NCBI RefSeq assembly: GCF_048773025.1 | Contig: NC_133573.1 | Coordinates: 2,309,001-2,373,000, forward strand | Direction: 5' to 3' | Length of the DNA stretch: 64,000 bases | Source of the DNA: Camelus bactrianus | Taxonomy: Eukaryota > Chordata > Mammalia > Artiodactyla > Camelidae | Program-made: the position numbers and the translations under genes | The notes under the pieces: model-generated | Databases searched by the model: none | What the model saw: the letters and a program-made list of their open reading frames with translations, nothing else | Told to the model about the DNA's origin: nothing | In this document: positions 22,000 to 32,989 of the stretch, in pieces | Layout: every line of letters begins with the position of its first letter | Numbering within the stretch: the stretch's first letter is position 1

Positions 22000-22345
22000 T
22001 TCACAGCAGCCGAGACGTGGAAGCAACCTGAACGGATAAAGAATATGGTCTCCACACACGATGAAAGAAGGCCACCCCGCCACTTGCGACAACACAGATG
22101 GACACACAGGACACTGCGTTACGTGAAATAAGCCGATCACAGAAGGACGAACGCTACAGGACGCCTCCTATACGGAACCTGAACTAGTCCAGCTCACAGA
22201 CGCAGAGAGTGATGGCGGTGACCAGGGGCCAGAGGGAGGGGAGGCGGGGCATTAACCCAGGGGGCAGAGTTCCACCTTTACGAGGTGCATCAGCCCCACC
22301 GCGCCCAGCAGCACAGAGCCTGCAGCAGCAACGCCGTGTCATCTG
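22000..22345 (+). mobile_element. Old, GC-shifted L1 ORF2/3' UTR fragment
   Basis: L1 order is visible despite heavy change: 'cacagcagccgagacgtgg', 'aagcaacctgaacggataaa', 'cacagatggacacacagg', 'acgtgaaataagccgatcac', 'cctatacggaacctgaac' and 'gtgaccaggggccagaggg'. Compared with AT-rich L1 copies elsewhere in the window, most differences are A or T changed to G or C, with many new CpGs. Confidence 0.72.
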
Positions 22346-22645
22346 CTGAACCATCCACTAAGAAGGGAGCCCCTGCGAGCGGTTCTCACCATGCAAGACA
22401 GTGGACGAAGGCGGTGGGGCAGTAGGAAGCTTCAGAGGCCACGCGCATCCAGGCAAGTCACCTGCATGGGTGGGCACCTGTGCGAACACGCCCAGCGCCT
22501 GATCCACGTGGCTGTGTCTCCCACACCCGTGAGGAGAGGACCTCTACATGGCAGTTTTAGCCGTCCTGAGTTTGCATCAAAGAAGACCTAGAAGCCGAAA
22601 AGGAGACATTCATGACACAGGAATTTGTCCTCCAGAATTTGAATT

Positions 22646-22813
22646 CTTTTTTTTTTTTTAATTTTTAAAAAATAAACTTTTTTTATATTTTTGTTTAACT
22701 AGCTTATTGGGAGGTAACTGAGTTTGTTGATCCTATTTTTGATGGAGGTGCTGGAGACTGAACCCAGGCCCCACGCGTGCTGGGCGTGCGCTGTGCCCCT
22801 GAGCTGCACCCTC
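22646..22813 (-). mobile_element. vic-1-type SINE, antisense
   Basis: The plus strand starts with T12 and AT-rich tail, continues 'gggaggtaactgagtttg', 'gatggaggtgctggagactg', 'aacccaggccccacgcgtgc' and ends 'gcccctgagctgcaccctc'. This is the reverse complement of the vic-1 head with CpG changes. The long tail (about 90 bases) is the full AAATA/CCTAATTACC type, partly altered. Confidence 0.88.
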
Positions 22814-23435
22814 TGAACTCTGGTCCCTGAGATTAAACAGTAGAAACACAGCTCTGGCCCTGAAAACGCTGCCTTTTCTCTTTTCTCTCTGGCTATCCCT
22901 GCTTGCCTCCTTTGGCTTCCTCAGACACCGCCACCACCGCATACACTTCTATGTTACAAAAAAGTAAATTATCTGCGTTAGTCCATTGATTGTCCCATCG
23001 AATGGCCGGGGGCTGCCTTCAGTCGCCCAGGGAGAGACCACGAGCAGCCGCAGAGGAAGTGCCTGCAAGCCTGAAGGAAAGCAGGTGTGGGTCGTGCTGT
23101 GTGTGCGCCCGTGCGTGCCCGTGCTGGGCGGGGCATAATCAGAAGGCAGAGAGAAAAGGGGGCGTCTAAAGGCAGACACTGCCTACGAACCTGCAGAATT
23201 ACCGACTAGGACACAGCAGCCCCTTCAGCAGCCCAGCCACCCGCCGCCCACCACCGAGACGGAGGGCAGTGCACTTCGGGCTGGAGGGCCGCCTTTGTAT
23301 CTCCGGCAGGCGGGAGACAGAAAGTCAGCAAGCTAAGGGAAACAGATCTCCAGCTCCACTTCCTTAACCAAATCCAAAATGCACTGCTTATAGCGTTGGC
23401 AGTGTGCGATGGCAATTAACATCACTCCCAGGGTC
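22814..23435. other. Gene-free stretch, nothing recognised
   Basis: Unique-looking GC-rich DNA. No gene or repeat family was recognised. Confidence 0.45.
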
Positions 23436-23473
23436 TAATTAACCTCAATCAACAAGTCTAAGTAGGTTAATTA
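23436..23473. promoter_or_regulatory. Inverted repeat of TAATTAACCT (homeodomain/HNF1-like half-sites)
   Basis: 'taattaacct' at 23,436-23,445 is mirrored exactly by 'aggttaatta' at 23,464-23,473, with an 18-bp AT-rich spacer. Each arm contains TAATTA (homeodomain core) and GGTTAAT (the HNF1 half-site). A 'caattaac' word lies just upstream at 23,413. Binding is inferred from motif shape only. Confidence 0.35.
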
Positions 23474-23799
23474 AGTAGGATTTGGCTAAGCAGAAAGCAG
23501 AAAAACACAGCTGTCTCGTTTAAATATGATTTACCGAGGGAAGTCGCCATTTACCCGAGTTTTTCAATTTCTCTTTTGGGCAGCAAAGCCTTTTGGAGGG
23601 TCGGGCGGGGCAGACGGGTCGTTCGGAGCACCTCCCCGGTCTGCTCTCCCAGGGCCTCCTTGGTCCACGCCAGCCGCACAAGTTCCAAGCAGTGCCTCCG
23701 GGTCGCCTGCGTTGATCTCAGTCTAATCTGGGACCTGGGCTCATCGGTCTGTTGTTTGCTTTGCCTCTGCTCTGCCCACCCCCACTCCAGAACATCACA

Positions 23800-23890
23800 A
23801 ATTCCCTCGGGGCATGGAGCCTGTTTGATTCATCCTGGTCCCCTTCCAGGCATCAAGCAAAGAGCTTTGTGAGTAGTAAGTGCCCAATTA
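23800..23890 (+). mobile_element. L2 LINE 3' end fragment (short)
   Basis: 'ggggcatggagcctgtttg', 'ccccttccaggcatcaagc' and 'gtgagtagtaagtgcccaat' parallel the L2 end ('gtgcctggcacatagtaggtgctcaat'). Confidence 0.55.
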
Positions 23891-24824
23891 ATCTTGCTTT
23901 TAATTGGATTTCCATCCAAACGCACTTTTTGCTCACCACGCCCCCAATCATAATTTGGATTCCTGGGCTTTAGGATAAAAGAGTCCAGATTCTGTGTGGG
24001 AGGCTGGCATCCCAAGCTGCAGAGTGACCTCTCTGGTCCCATCCTCGTGCCTCGTTTGTTCCCCCATGGCTGTTCTGTGCGTCATTCACTGTGGGATCGA
24101 GGAGGCCAATTCAGTCAGTGGTGGCGTCAAAGGTTCTGAAAGTTCAACCTTCAGGGTCTTTCCCCCGGATCCGCGCTCGGAGCGCCGAGAGCCGGGCCCA
24201 CTGCTCCGGCTCCACGCGGTCAGACGGGCCGGTCCTTATTCTGCCCTGGTTCTGTCACTGTCGGCCGTCTGCTGCCTGGCGGGTCTGGACAAACACAGGA
24301 CTTTTCCTTCTTCTTAGAAGCGCGTCACGTTGCATAGGCGGAGCTGCCTTCTCAATCGCAGATCCAAACAAGACCCACCTGGTCGCTGACGCCGAAAGTA
24401 AACGTCTGTCCTTCCTGGGCCTGAGCTCTGAGATCACAGCCTCGAGACCGGAAGGACCTCGGGGATCAGCCAGCCCAGCCTCCCCGTGGAAGCACCAGCT
24501 GTCCAGGCCACGCCCCGGGGAACTGCCCGCAGCCCAGAGCTGCCCTGGATGGTGGGGAGCTGCTGCCACTCCATCGGGAATCAGAGGGAGCACAGGGTCC
24601 CAGGCTGCCACGGCCCCACTGGAGACAAGTGACTGCAAACCCAGCTAGACTGTTAGGTCCTCACCCGGGATGTGGCACCGTGTGCACCCCGGGGAGCAGG
24701 AGGACACCCCGCGTCCGGGCCCCCACGCAGGGCAGTCGTCACCACATCCAGTCTTTGTTTGTTATTCCTGAACTGCAGTCAGCCACCACGTGTCAGTGTC
24801 TGGTGCTGTCACCATGTCCCAGTC
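23891..24824. other. Gene-free stretch, GC-rich
   Basis: GC-rich DNA with long overlapping frames on both strands (up to 185 codons at 24,091-24,648 plus). None has recognisable domains. Confidence 0.45.
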
Positions 24825-24912
24825 ACGCGTGTACAGACATATGTTCCTTTTCATGTTCTTTTTCATTGAAGGTTATAACAAGAACTGAATATGGTACACT
24901 GCATTTACTCTT
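24825..24912 (-). mobile_element. L1 3' UTR scrap
   Basis: 'tgtacagacatatgttcctt', 'ttcatgttctttttcattga', 'aggttataacaagaactgaa' and 'tatggtacactgc' follow the reverse complement of the L1 3' UTR (cf. 'ggttattacaagatattgaatatagttccctgtgc'). Confidence 0.6.
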
Positions 24913-25869
24913 AATGAGAACTCAGGAATACCATTTGAATGCTATTTTTCAGTTTGAAAATCAAGGCTCAATGTATTTTTTTCAAACCCAGATCTCCAAG
25001 TCTCCAGGTGCGAAGGCAGCCCTCCCTTCCCCTCACCCACCCTCCCCCTCACTGCCTCACTCCCTTTCCTGTCTCTCTGTCCCTCACCCTACCCTCCAAA
25101 TAAAGATTTATTAAAAAAAAATAGCAAAGACCTTCAAGGAAGCCATCCCTGCACGGACACAGATGGAGTCAAAGGAACGCCAGCATGGTCCGCGGGCTCC
25201 GGCACCTCGCTCTGCAGCGGGACGTTTAGCCCGAATCCCACAGGCGACGTTGGCGGAGGCCTTCCAGGCTCCCTGTGGAGAAAAGCACCTGGGGAAGGGG
25301 CCTTCCCGCCCTTGCTGACAGATGTCTTAAGAGCTTCCTGCTTCGTTAGGGACCTGCCTTGGCTCATCCCGTTCCAGCCCCCAGGCCCCCGAAGCTGCCA
25401 GACACTGAAGCTTGCGGATGTCACATGTCACAAGCACTGTGGCTCCTAGTCCCAGGGCCTGATTGAGAGAAAGACTTTGGGGGTGTCAGGGGTGTTGACA
25501 GGTCCTGCAAATCCCTCGACGCTTTCAAAAGTGCCCCCGTTCTCTCCTTGTGGTTATATTCCCACATCCTGCTCTCCCAGGGCCAGTGCTCTCCAGTGAA
25601 GCAGCTTCACTCTAAACGCCGCTGCGGCCTGGGACGGCGGCCATCCCCCAGGATGCAGGCAGCTGCGCTGCACCAGGGCTCACGGCCTGTCTGCCTCCAG
25701 CCAGTCACACCCGCTCGCCGGCGGACGCCCACCATCCATGTGTTGGCAGAGCTTCCTACGAGGCCACATGGCCTCACCCTGTCTCTGTGTGTGAGCCGCG
25801 TACCTTCGGCTAAGGCTGGCGGTGTTTGGTCCAGCATCGTGTGGAGAGACGGCTCATCCACGGGCAGAG
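24913..25869. other. Gene-free stretch, nothing recognised
   Basis: Contains a C/T-rich block at 25,020-25,095 that ends in AAATAAAG and A9, an A-tail-like feature without a recognised body. Confidence 0.4.
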
Positions 25870-25990
25870 CTCTGAGTTCTAGTTCTGAATTGCTCACTAA
25901 GTAGCTGTCTGATCTCAGGCACCTTGGTCCCCTCACCGGTAAGTGAGAACGTACAAAGTCCTAAGGTCATGTTCAGCCTCATAAATTCAC
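25870..25990 (+). mobile_element. Possible MIR fragment
   Basis: 'agctgtctgatctcaggcac', 'cttggtcccctcaccggtaa' resemble 'agctgtgtgaccttgggcaagtcac' and the following 'cctcatctgtaa' of MIR. Confidence 0.5.
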
Positions 25991-28494
25991 TAATTTGGGG
26001 AGCATTCCACACTCTTAGCTAAAACTGCGATCAAATGATTTACTTGGCACATTTCAGCACTTGTAAGTGTAACCAGATCCGTAAGGTGAACAGTCCCGCC
26101 AATCAGGACCAATAGCCTCTTCCATCTTCTTACTCAAAGTTAGAGACATTCCGCATCTACACAGGGCAATTTTACACGAGTAATTTCCATAGGGTTTCTT
26201 TTCTTTCTTTCCCTTTTTACAAATGGAAGAGCCTCGTGGTGGGAAACACTGGTAACGCGGTCCTGAGACCAATGCCAGTAACAACACTCTGATCCTGACT
26301 GTGACCTCAGGTCACCTGCAAGCCACTCAGGTGCTCACCGGAGAAGCAGCACCTGTCTCACGCGGGGATGGAAATTCTATGAGGAAAACATGCTCATATT
26401 AGCTTCGGCTGCTCTCCCGTTGGTGAGATTATATAATATGTTTAATCTAGTGTATTCATTCGGGGGAAGTGGCATTTGACAAGTCGGCTTGTGCAGCATG
26501 TAATCAGAGAGGTTGGTTTGGGTAAGAGGGGGGACACGGACCTTCTAAGTGTTAAACCAACAGAGTAAGTCATAACGTTTTCTTCCAAAGAGCTGTCAAT
26601 TAACAGGTTTTACCCACACAAAAGTATTTGGCTTCTGTCTAAAAGAGTGACCTGATTTTTTAAAACCTGTTCCACCTGCCTTAAACACCTTCCAACCACA
26701 TTTTCCAGGGGGAAGGGAGGTCCTGGGGGGGGTCACAACCTTGGCTTGGAACCTTCTTCTGCCAGCTCCTGGCTTTTTAAGGGCACGCATGCCCTGACTT
26801 AGAGGGGCTGACGTGACCGTGATTAAATTGCTCCTTCCCCTGCTCTGCGACTCAGGCCACAGTAACATCGGAGGACTACTGAAATGGAGAGGGGAGGGTG
26901 GCTGCCCCGCCATCCACAGTCCCAGCAGCAGGGGGACCACCAGAGGGATGCTGAGCGGAGAGGATGGGGACAGGGTGGGAGCCATCCCTGCTGATGCCAT
27001 GTCAGGGGATTCGGGACAAGTGGCTCGAGCCTTTGGTGAGGTGGCCTGAGGAAATGACTGGGGACGCTCCCCACTGAAGCCCACGGGACAGTCACCCACA
27101 TCATCCGATGCTTCATGAGGTCTCAGTCTGAAGGAAACAGACACAGAACTCAAACTTCTAAAACTAATCGAGCGGAGTATACTGGGGGAACAAGAGATGT
27201 GGTGTCAAGGCAGGCCTGGGCGCACATCTCCCCAGCCTTCCACAAACGCACGCAGGCCCTCAGCCCTGGGCCTCAGGGTCCCCTCCTGTACAGCGGAGGT
27301 CAGGATTCCTACCCTTGGGTCCGAGGGGCACTGGGACAGCGGGCGCGAGGTGGCACTGCCGTCTCGGGCAGGGACCAGAAAGGCCTGGGGAACAGTGGAC
27401 TTGCCCAAGAAGCCAGCCTGTCAGATGGGAAGGGCGGCCCTGAGCCTGGGGGACACGGAGCTATCCAGCCTCACCCTTCCCACGGCCCCCTTTGACACGC
27501 CGTCTGCCCCCGCCCCGCACAACCGCAGCCCACCCGCTTCCTCCTGAGTCTCGAGAGTTACATAAGCTGCGTGTCCTCCCCTGAAATGATGGGGGCGGGC
27601 AGAGCTCACACCCGGGCGGAGGGGCCGTGCTGGCATCGGCAGGGCCCTGCCGTCTTCTATCGGGTCCGGCTGCCGGGGAGGCATCCTTCTGTTACGTCAC
27701 ATCTTGCTCTCCCGGGTCTCTCCCGCCACCGTGCTGTGGGGCTCGCCTGATGGATGGACATCAGAGATGCTGCAGCCCCTCACCAGCCAGACAGGCCTCC
27801 TGAAACCTGCCAGCCCAGCGGCCTTGACCACAGCTCCTGAGGCTGGAAACCAGGCCTGAGAGCCCCGTGTGGTCCCTCCCCCAGGACAGGCCTCTGTCCA
27901 TGCTCCCATGGCCTAGGAAGAGTGGCCATTCAGCCAGTGGACGTCTGCCCCGACTGGGCCCTTTGCCTGCCCAGCGCAGAGTCTCTCCAAGTGCCAGCCC
28001 TGGCAGGTGCCCTCCCTGGTCCAAGGGCGCCACACCAGGCCGGACGCCCCGGCCACTGGCTCCTTCATGCTGCCTCCTTCCGAGGAGGCTGGGCTGGTGG
28101 GGAACAGGCAGGAGCAGAGCAGGGCTGGCCCGGCAGCCTGCTCTCACAGTGCCCACCGCCCACCTGGCCCCCCACCACACAACTTCCGATGAGCAGAGGC
28201 AACTTGCCACCTTTAGAGGTTCTCTTAACTTTCCCTGCACTCCCACCCCCAGACTGGGGGTCTCCCCACCATGCTCGTAGCCTGTCCTGATCACTCCCAA
28301 GCACGTCCCCCCACACACCCGTCTGCTCCCTGGGGAACCTTCTCTCGTCCCGGCCACCTCACCCTCCCAGGTTCTCGGTTCACTGCGGAGGCAGAATCAG
28401 AATCATGTCTTGCTCTGAAACTTTGCACCTGGCTTAGCTCCTGAATTAAAATCTAAATTCATTACACATCGACTATGTTGTTGACATTTTAAGC
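25991..28494. other. Gene-free stretch, mostly GC-rich unique DNA
   Basis: About 2.5 kb without a recognised gene. AT-richer from 25,990 to 26,640, then GC-rich. Overlapping minus-strand frames of 185-198 codons (26,596-27,153 and 27,761-28,357) have no recognisable domain and are shadowed by plus-strand frames. Confidence 0.45.
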
Positions 28495-28620
28495 ATTTAA
28501 AGCATTTCATTCTCACCATGATCATCCAAGAATCATCCTCGCCATTTGGCAGCTTGGGGAGACCCAGGCCAGTTCGGCAGTCAGTGCCGGAGCGGCCCAG
28601 GAGCCTGCGACAGTCTGCCT
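28495..28620 (+). mobile_element. Possible MIR fragment
   Basis: 'catttcattctcaccatgat', 'cctcgccatttggcagcttg' and 'gggagacccaggccag' loosely parallel the MIR stretch from 'tttaatcctcacaacaac' to 'gaaactgaggc'. Weak. Confidence 0.35.
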
Positions 28621-30959
28621 GGGGGGTTTCCACTGGCATCTCTGCCCACACACAGAGCCCTCCAAAATGGCTGGTAACTGTGGCGGGACCTGCAGAGAAT
28701 GGAACTGCTCAGATACGATTACATAATGACTTTTTCATACTGTCAAATGGAAGACTTTTTCTTGAGACAACTCAGTGCATAGTTCCATCACTCACAGAGG
28801 AATGAAAAATGTGGGGACAGCTGTCAGTGGAAGCAGGAAAAAGCTTCTCTGCTATCCATGCTCGACCACTGAAAAGAGGTGTGTGGGAACCTCCACCCCA
28901 GGAGAGGCTCCCAGGAGGGAAGAGGTGGGCCCGTCACCCAGCCAGCCTTGCCGCCCACGGGGCCGAGCGTCGTTCCGGGAAGAAGTTGCCTTTGCGAGCT
29001 GCCGTTCCTCACCCATCGCTGTTGCCTGCAGCCCAAGGTCACAGGACTCACACCTAGAGATGGTGGGGCTTCTTGAGTAGGCGGGATTTGGGAGCTGAAG
29101 TGTCAACCACAGGCAAGGCCTGGTGGCCACGATGCCGGCCGGGTCAGGCAACCTCGAGCTACAGCGTTTGGGACTCGTTGTAAGTGTCACTCTTCTCTTT
29201 CCCTGCGAGCCCTGCTCTCCCCACCGCCCCGTTTCCTCGTTCTTTCCTGGGATCGAGTCCTTCCCCACACGCAGTTCTTGCTGTTCACATCCTTACCGTC
29301 TGCAGAACTTGCACAGCATCCGCCTTTTAAACACCGCTGTCCCTGTGCTCAGCAGGACGCCTCTGAGCACTGAGCGGCCCTCTCTGCAGCTGGGACGCAT
29401 CCTCCCGTGAGCACACCCACCGCCATGCGCCCGTCACCTCAGAGCCGGTGCCAGGTGCCCACGGCGTCTCACCTCAGCTGCACGCCCGCCCCTCACACCC
29501 CGCGCCACACTCAGGAACGTCGGACACACGCACTCTTTCTCTCTCTGGCAATCATTTCCTTTTAGAGGCAATGCCTCCTCATTTCATCTTTACCTTTGTG
29601 AGCAGAACCTCCCCAGAACTCTCCTGCGGAATCGGTAATCAAATTTATGAGAGAATATATAGAGACCGTCAGAAGCTTTTATCCTGAGCTGAGATCGTAA
29701 TTAAGCCCTGTCGCAGACGTGAGTCGCTGCAGACGGGTCTGGAAACACCTGTGCTCCCATTCTGACGTGAGTTTCTCTAACAATGAACCGCTAGGATTTT
29801 AAAGTAGCCAAAAGGAGCGGTGTGCCTGCTACCTCAGGCAGGTGCCCCCACCCCGGGTGAAGGCCACGCTCCCCGCCGGTGTCCTTGTGGGTTTCCAACA
29901 CCAGCACTGGAGTCACGGGTGGACCCTACCTGAGAGGAACCTTCCAGAAGCATCCACTGGAGTCGGCTAGGACAAGTCTCACCATCACCTGCCCATTCAC
30001 AGGACGGTCAGGAAAAGCCACTGCAGGAGTTTCTCCATCCCTACCACGGGGCGCTGTGGCCATAAGTGACTTCAAGACTCAGCAACGAGCCAGACAGAAA
30101 CGCAAACCCCGAAGCTGGCAGCTGGCGGGCTGAGCGATGACACGTCCCTGTTCCGCTGTCCCTGGGATGGCTCAGGGTTTGTGACATCTTTATGCTGGCA
30201 AGTCTCAGCGAGGAAAAGTTTAATCATTTATAGCTGCTGCTCAATTCAAGTTTTGTAAGACCGGAGCCCATGTGGAAGAATTCTACAGCTCATGGAGCAA
30301 ATAAGATAAAATTAGGCTGAATACAGTGCAAAGGGGTTACTGCAGCACCGACGGGGGTGCTCTCCTATTTAACTGAAATCCACCGTCGGTCACGACACGG
30401 AACAGCACAAGCACCGGGAGACACAGGGAGAAGGATGCTCGGGGACTCACAGCAAAGCACGCGCAGGACTTCAGCTCCAGCCACACTGGCAGGACCCGCC
30501 CGGGTCGCAGCTGCTGCCTGATAGGACGAGGCCGGTACCTTCCACTAGTCGGCCGCACATCCCGGTGTCCAAAGAACAGCGTCTGGTTTTCTGTTCATTT
30601 ACTCATGTGCCGCAGAGCTTGGCCACGCAGATCTGTGGCGGTGTTGCCAGGGGCGGCTGAACGCTCTTGACTAAGCACATGCCATGTTCAACTATCTCTA
30701 AAAACAAAGGTTTCAAAAGGGTGAGCATCATTTGGTTTGAAAGTTCTGCTTTGAAAACGGGAGGGACGGTGACGCCCTGCCCGCCCAGCATGGTGGGTCC
30801 AGGGTCCCAGGGGGGTCGACACAGAGCTTTAAACGCCCTTCAGCTTCTGTCGTGGCCTTGTGGTTGTTTACTGTTTACTTTTTAAATGTTTACATTCACT
30901 GGCTCTTCCAGCCCCAGACATTGGGAAAAGGTAAACACCCTGTTAGAGGACTCATTCCT
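28621..30959. other. Gene-free stretch, nothing recognised
   Basis: About 2.3 kb of unique-looking DNA with no exon or repeat that I can name. A block at 29,610-29,710 is AT-rich and low in CpG. Confidence 0.45.
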
Positions 30960-31085
30960 TTTTTTCTTCCTTCCACGAATATTCACTGAACACTGTCCAC
31001 AGCTCAGCGTCAGGACTGGCCCCGCCCTCAAAAGAGGGTGAGACGCAGAAACAAGGACGCAAAGACATCCCGTGCGCCCGACACC
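30960..31085 (+). mobile_element. L2 LINE fragment
   Basis: 'ttccacgaatattcactgaa', 'cactgtccacagctcagcgt', 'caggactggccccgccctca' follow the L2 pattern 'caaatatttattgagcac', 'ctgtgccaggcactg', 'ccctgccctca'. Confidence 0.6.
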
Positions 31086-31792
31086 AAGGGACCCGTGTTC
31101 CCCCGATGCGCCGGGAAAACACGGCTTCTTTGCTTCTCTGTAACTCAGGCGTCACAACCTGGGTAGGAGGGAAAACGACCCAGATGATGAAAAACAGCAC
31201 CATCTCCTAGAGATCAAATGTTGTCCTTGAGGTAAGTAATCAACCCAAGATTCAGCTCCCTTTTGCCACTGGTTTTGATCATCTCTGTTCGCTGACCCCA
31301 TCCCTTTGGGTAAATGTTGAGTCTTTAAACTCTCCAAGGTGGGGGCTGGGTGGGGAAGCAAGGGCTCCTCTTGGCAGAAGATAGAGTCTTAAGCCGCACG
31401 TGCCGGCTGCCCCCTCACAGCCTCCGCTCATCGAGCTCACGCCGTGGCCCCCCTGCCCCCTGCCCCAGCAGTCCTGGCAGCAGAGGGAAGACAAGCTGTC
31501 CTGAACCAGATGCAGGGAGGCAGCAGACGCAGTGACGAGGTGTGCGCGTTGGCTTCCGGTCACCTCTGCTCTCTGGTTAGGCGGGAAGCAAGACTATCCC
31601 TGGAGGGAAGAAGGCACGAGAGGGAGGAGGAACAGGAGCCCTGGGCCAGGGCCAGGAGGCCCGAGCGCACCCGGAGCCGGGCCTGACCGCCACAGCCCCG
31701 CAGGCCAGGGAGGCACGCGGTCGAGAACGACAGTCGGGTTGGTCAGCCCAGGGCGCGTGTTTTCTTTGTCTTTTCTTTTCTTGCGTGCTTAA
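31086..31792. other. Gene-free stretch, nothing recognised
   Basis: Unique-looking DNA, GC-rich in the second half. No gene was recognised. Confidence 0.45.
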
Positions 31793-32190
31793 TTTATTTT
31801 AGCCTTCACTGTGGTCTGGTTCCTGTACAGTAAACCACACACATTCCAGACGCACACTTTGATGAACTGTGATAGATGTCTACACCCGTGAAACCACCAC
31901 CACCACAAGGCTCCTGACATGTCCATCGCTCCCCAGGAGGTGCAGATTTTGAATTCCCAATTTATCCCTTCCCACCCTCTTCCCCCCCGGTAACCAAAAG
32001 TTTGTTCTCTGTCTGTGAGTCTGTCTGTTTTGTAGATAAGTTCATTTGTGTCCTTTTTTTCAGATTCCACACACAAGCAATCTCATATGGTTTTTATCTT
32101 TCTCTTTCTGGCTCACTCCACTTAGAATGACGATCTCCTGGTCCATCCATGTTGCTGCAAATGCATTATTTTATCCTTTTTTATAGCTGG
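31793..32190 (-). mobile_element. L1 with atypical 3' tail, second copy
   Basis: Read on the plus strand, 31,801-31,950 matches the unusual tail of the L1 at 13,602: 'ccttcactgtggtctggttc', 'ctgtacagtaaaccacacac', 'gtgatagatgtctacacccg' and the same join at 'gaattcccaatttatccctt'. From there it is normal antisense L1: 'tctgtctgtgagtctgtctg', 'tagataagttcatttgtgtc', 'ctggtccatccatgttgctg'. It is 5'-truncated to about 400 bases. A target duplication was not evident. Confidence 0.85.
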
Positions 32191-32637
32191 GGGTGTGTGT
32201 CTTTCTCCAGCCACATTCAACTATCGGTCCAGACACAGCGTGGATGGAGATTGGATTTACCCAGTGTTTGGGTTTTTCTGATTGGAAGAGACGGGAAGAG
32301 GAGGGAGAGTGATGCAAGGAATGCTGATGATGGTGACGCTGGGCTCTAAGCCTGGAGGGTGTGAAAGTAACCGGACAAGTGAGCTGGTGGCTGAAGCACG
32401 GCTGGCGGCGGGCAGTAGAGCTGGAGGTGAGCGGAGGGTGTGGCTGCAGGAGAGAGGACTGGTGTGGGGTGTGACGCTGGCAGCTCCTGTAGGGCGTGGC
32501 GGAGGGGATGTCTGAGCTGAGGTCTTTGGAGTGAGGCGGGAAGCCCCATAAAAAGACCAGCAGGACCCCCAGGCAGGGCCACTGCTCTCTTCCCGGCACC
32601 ACCCGGTTCCCTGGCCCAGGGGCTCTAGCTCACTTTT
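32191..32637. other. Gene-free stretch, G-rich on plus strand
   Basis: Contains purine-rich, GAG- and GTG-rich DNA like that in several other parts of the window. It may be an ancient interspersed repeat, but I cannot name it. Confidence 0.4.
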
Positions 32638-32989
32638 TGCCTCTGAAACGGCTTACTTACCCCTAAAATTCTGTTGGTTCCTTGAGCTCACTTCTGAGTG
32701 GTTATTTCCTTCACTCCTGATTGGTTATTTCTCTCCCTCCTGATTGGTCCATTTCTACAAGGCCTGTTCCTAATTAGTCAACTTTTGTTATACCTTATTT
32801 GCATATGATGATGCAAAGTGTAAACTGTCAGCCTATAAAAGCCTATGTAAACCTACAGATGGGGTGCAGAGCTTGGAGCGTTAACTCCTGTGGGCCCGTT
32901 GGTGTAATAAACCTGAGTTCTCCAACTCTCCGAGTGCTGTTTGGTCTCTCGCTCGGATCCAGTTTGCTGTCACACTGAGCTGTCACACA
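32638..32989 (+). mobile_element. Solo LTR, ERV1-like (fossil)
   Basis: An LTR layout is visible over 352 bases: TG start, a U3-like part with two inverted CCAAT boxes (ATTGG at 32,720 and 32,743) in a partial tandem, TATAAAA at 32,834, AATAAA at 32,906, a short U5-like end with 'tttggtctctcgctcgg', and a CA end. Four or more T residues adjoin both ends, consistent with a short target duplication. No internal retroviral region adjoins it, so it is a solo LTR. Class I (gammaretrovirus-like) is inferred from the CCAAT/TATA/AATAAA spacing. It looks fairly well kept for a fossil; age is probably within the cetartiodactyl or camelid lineage. Confidence 0.75.
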
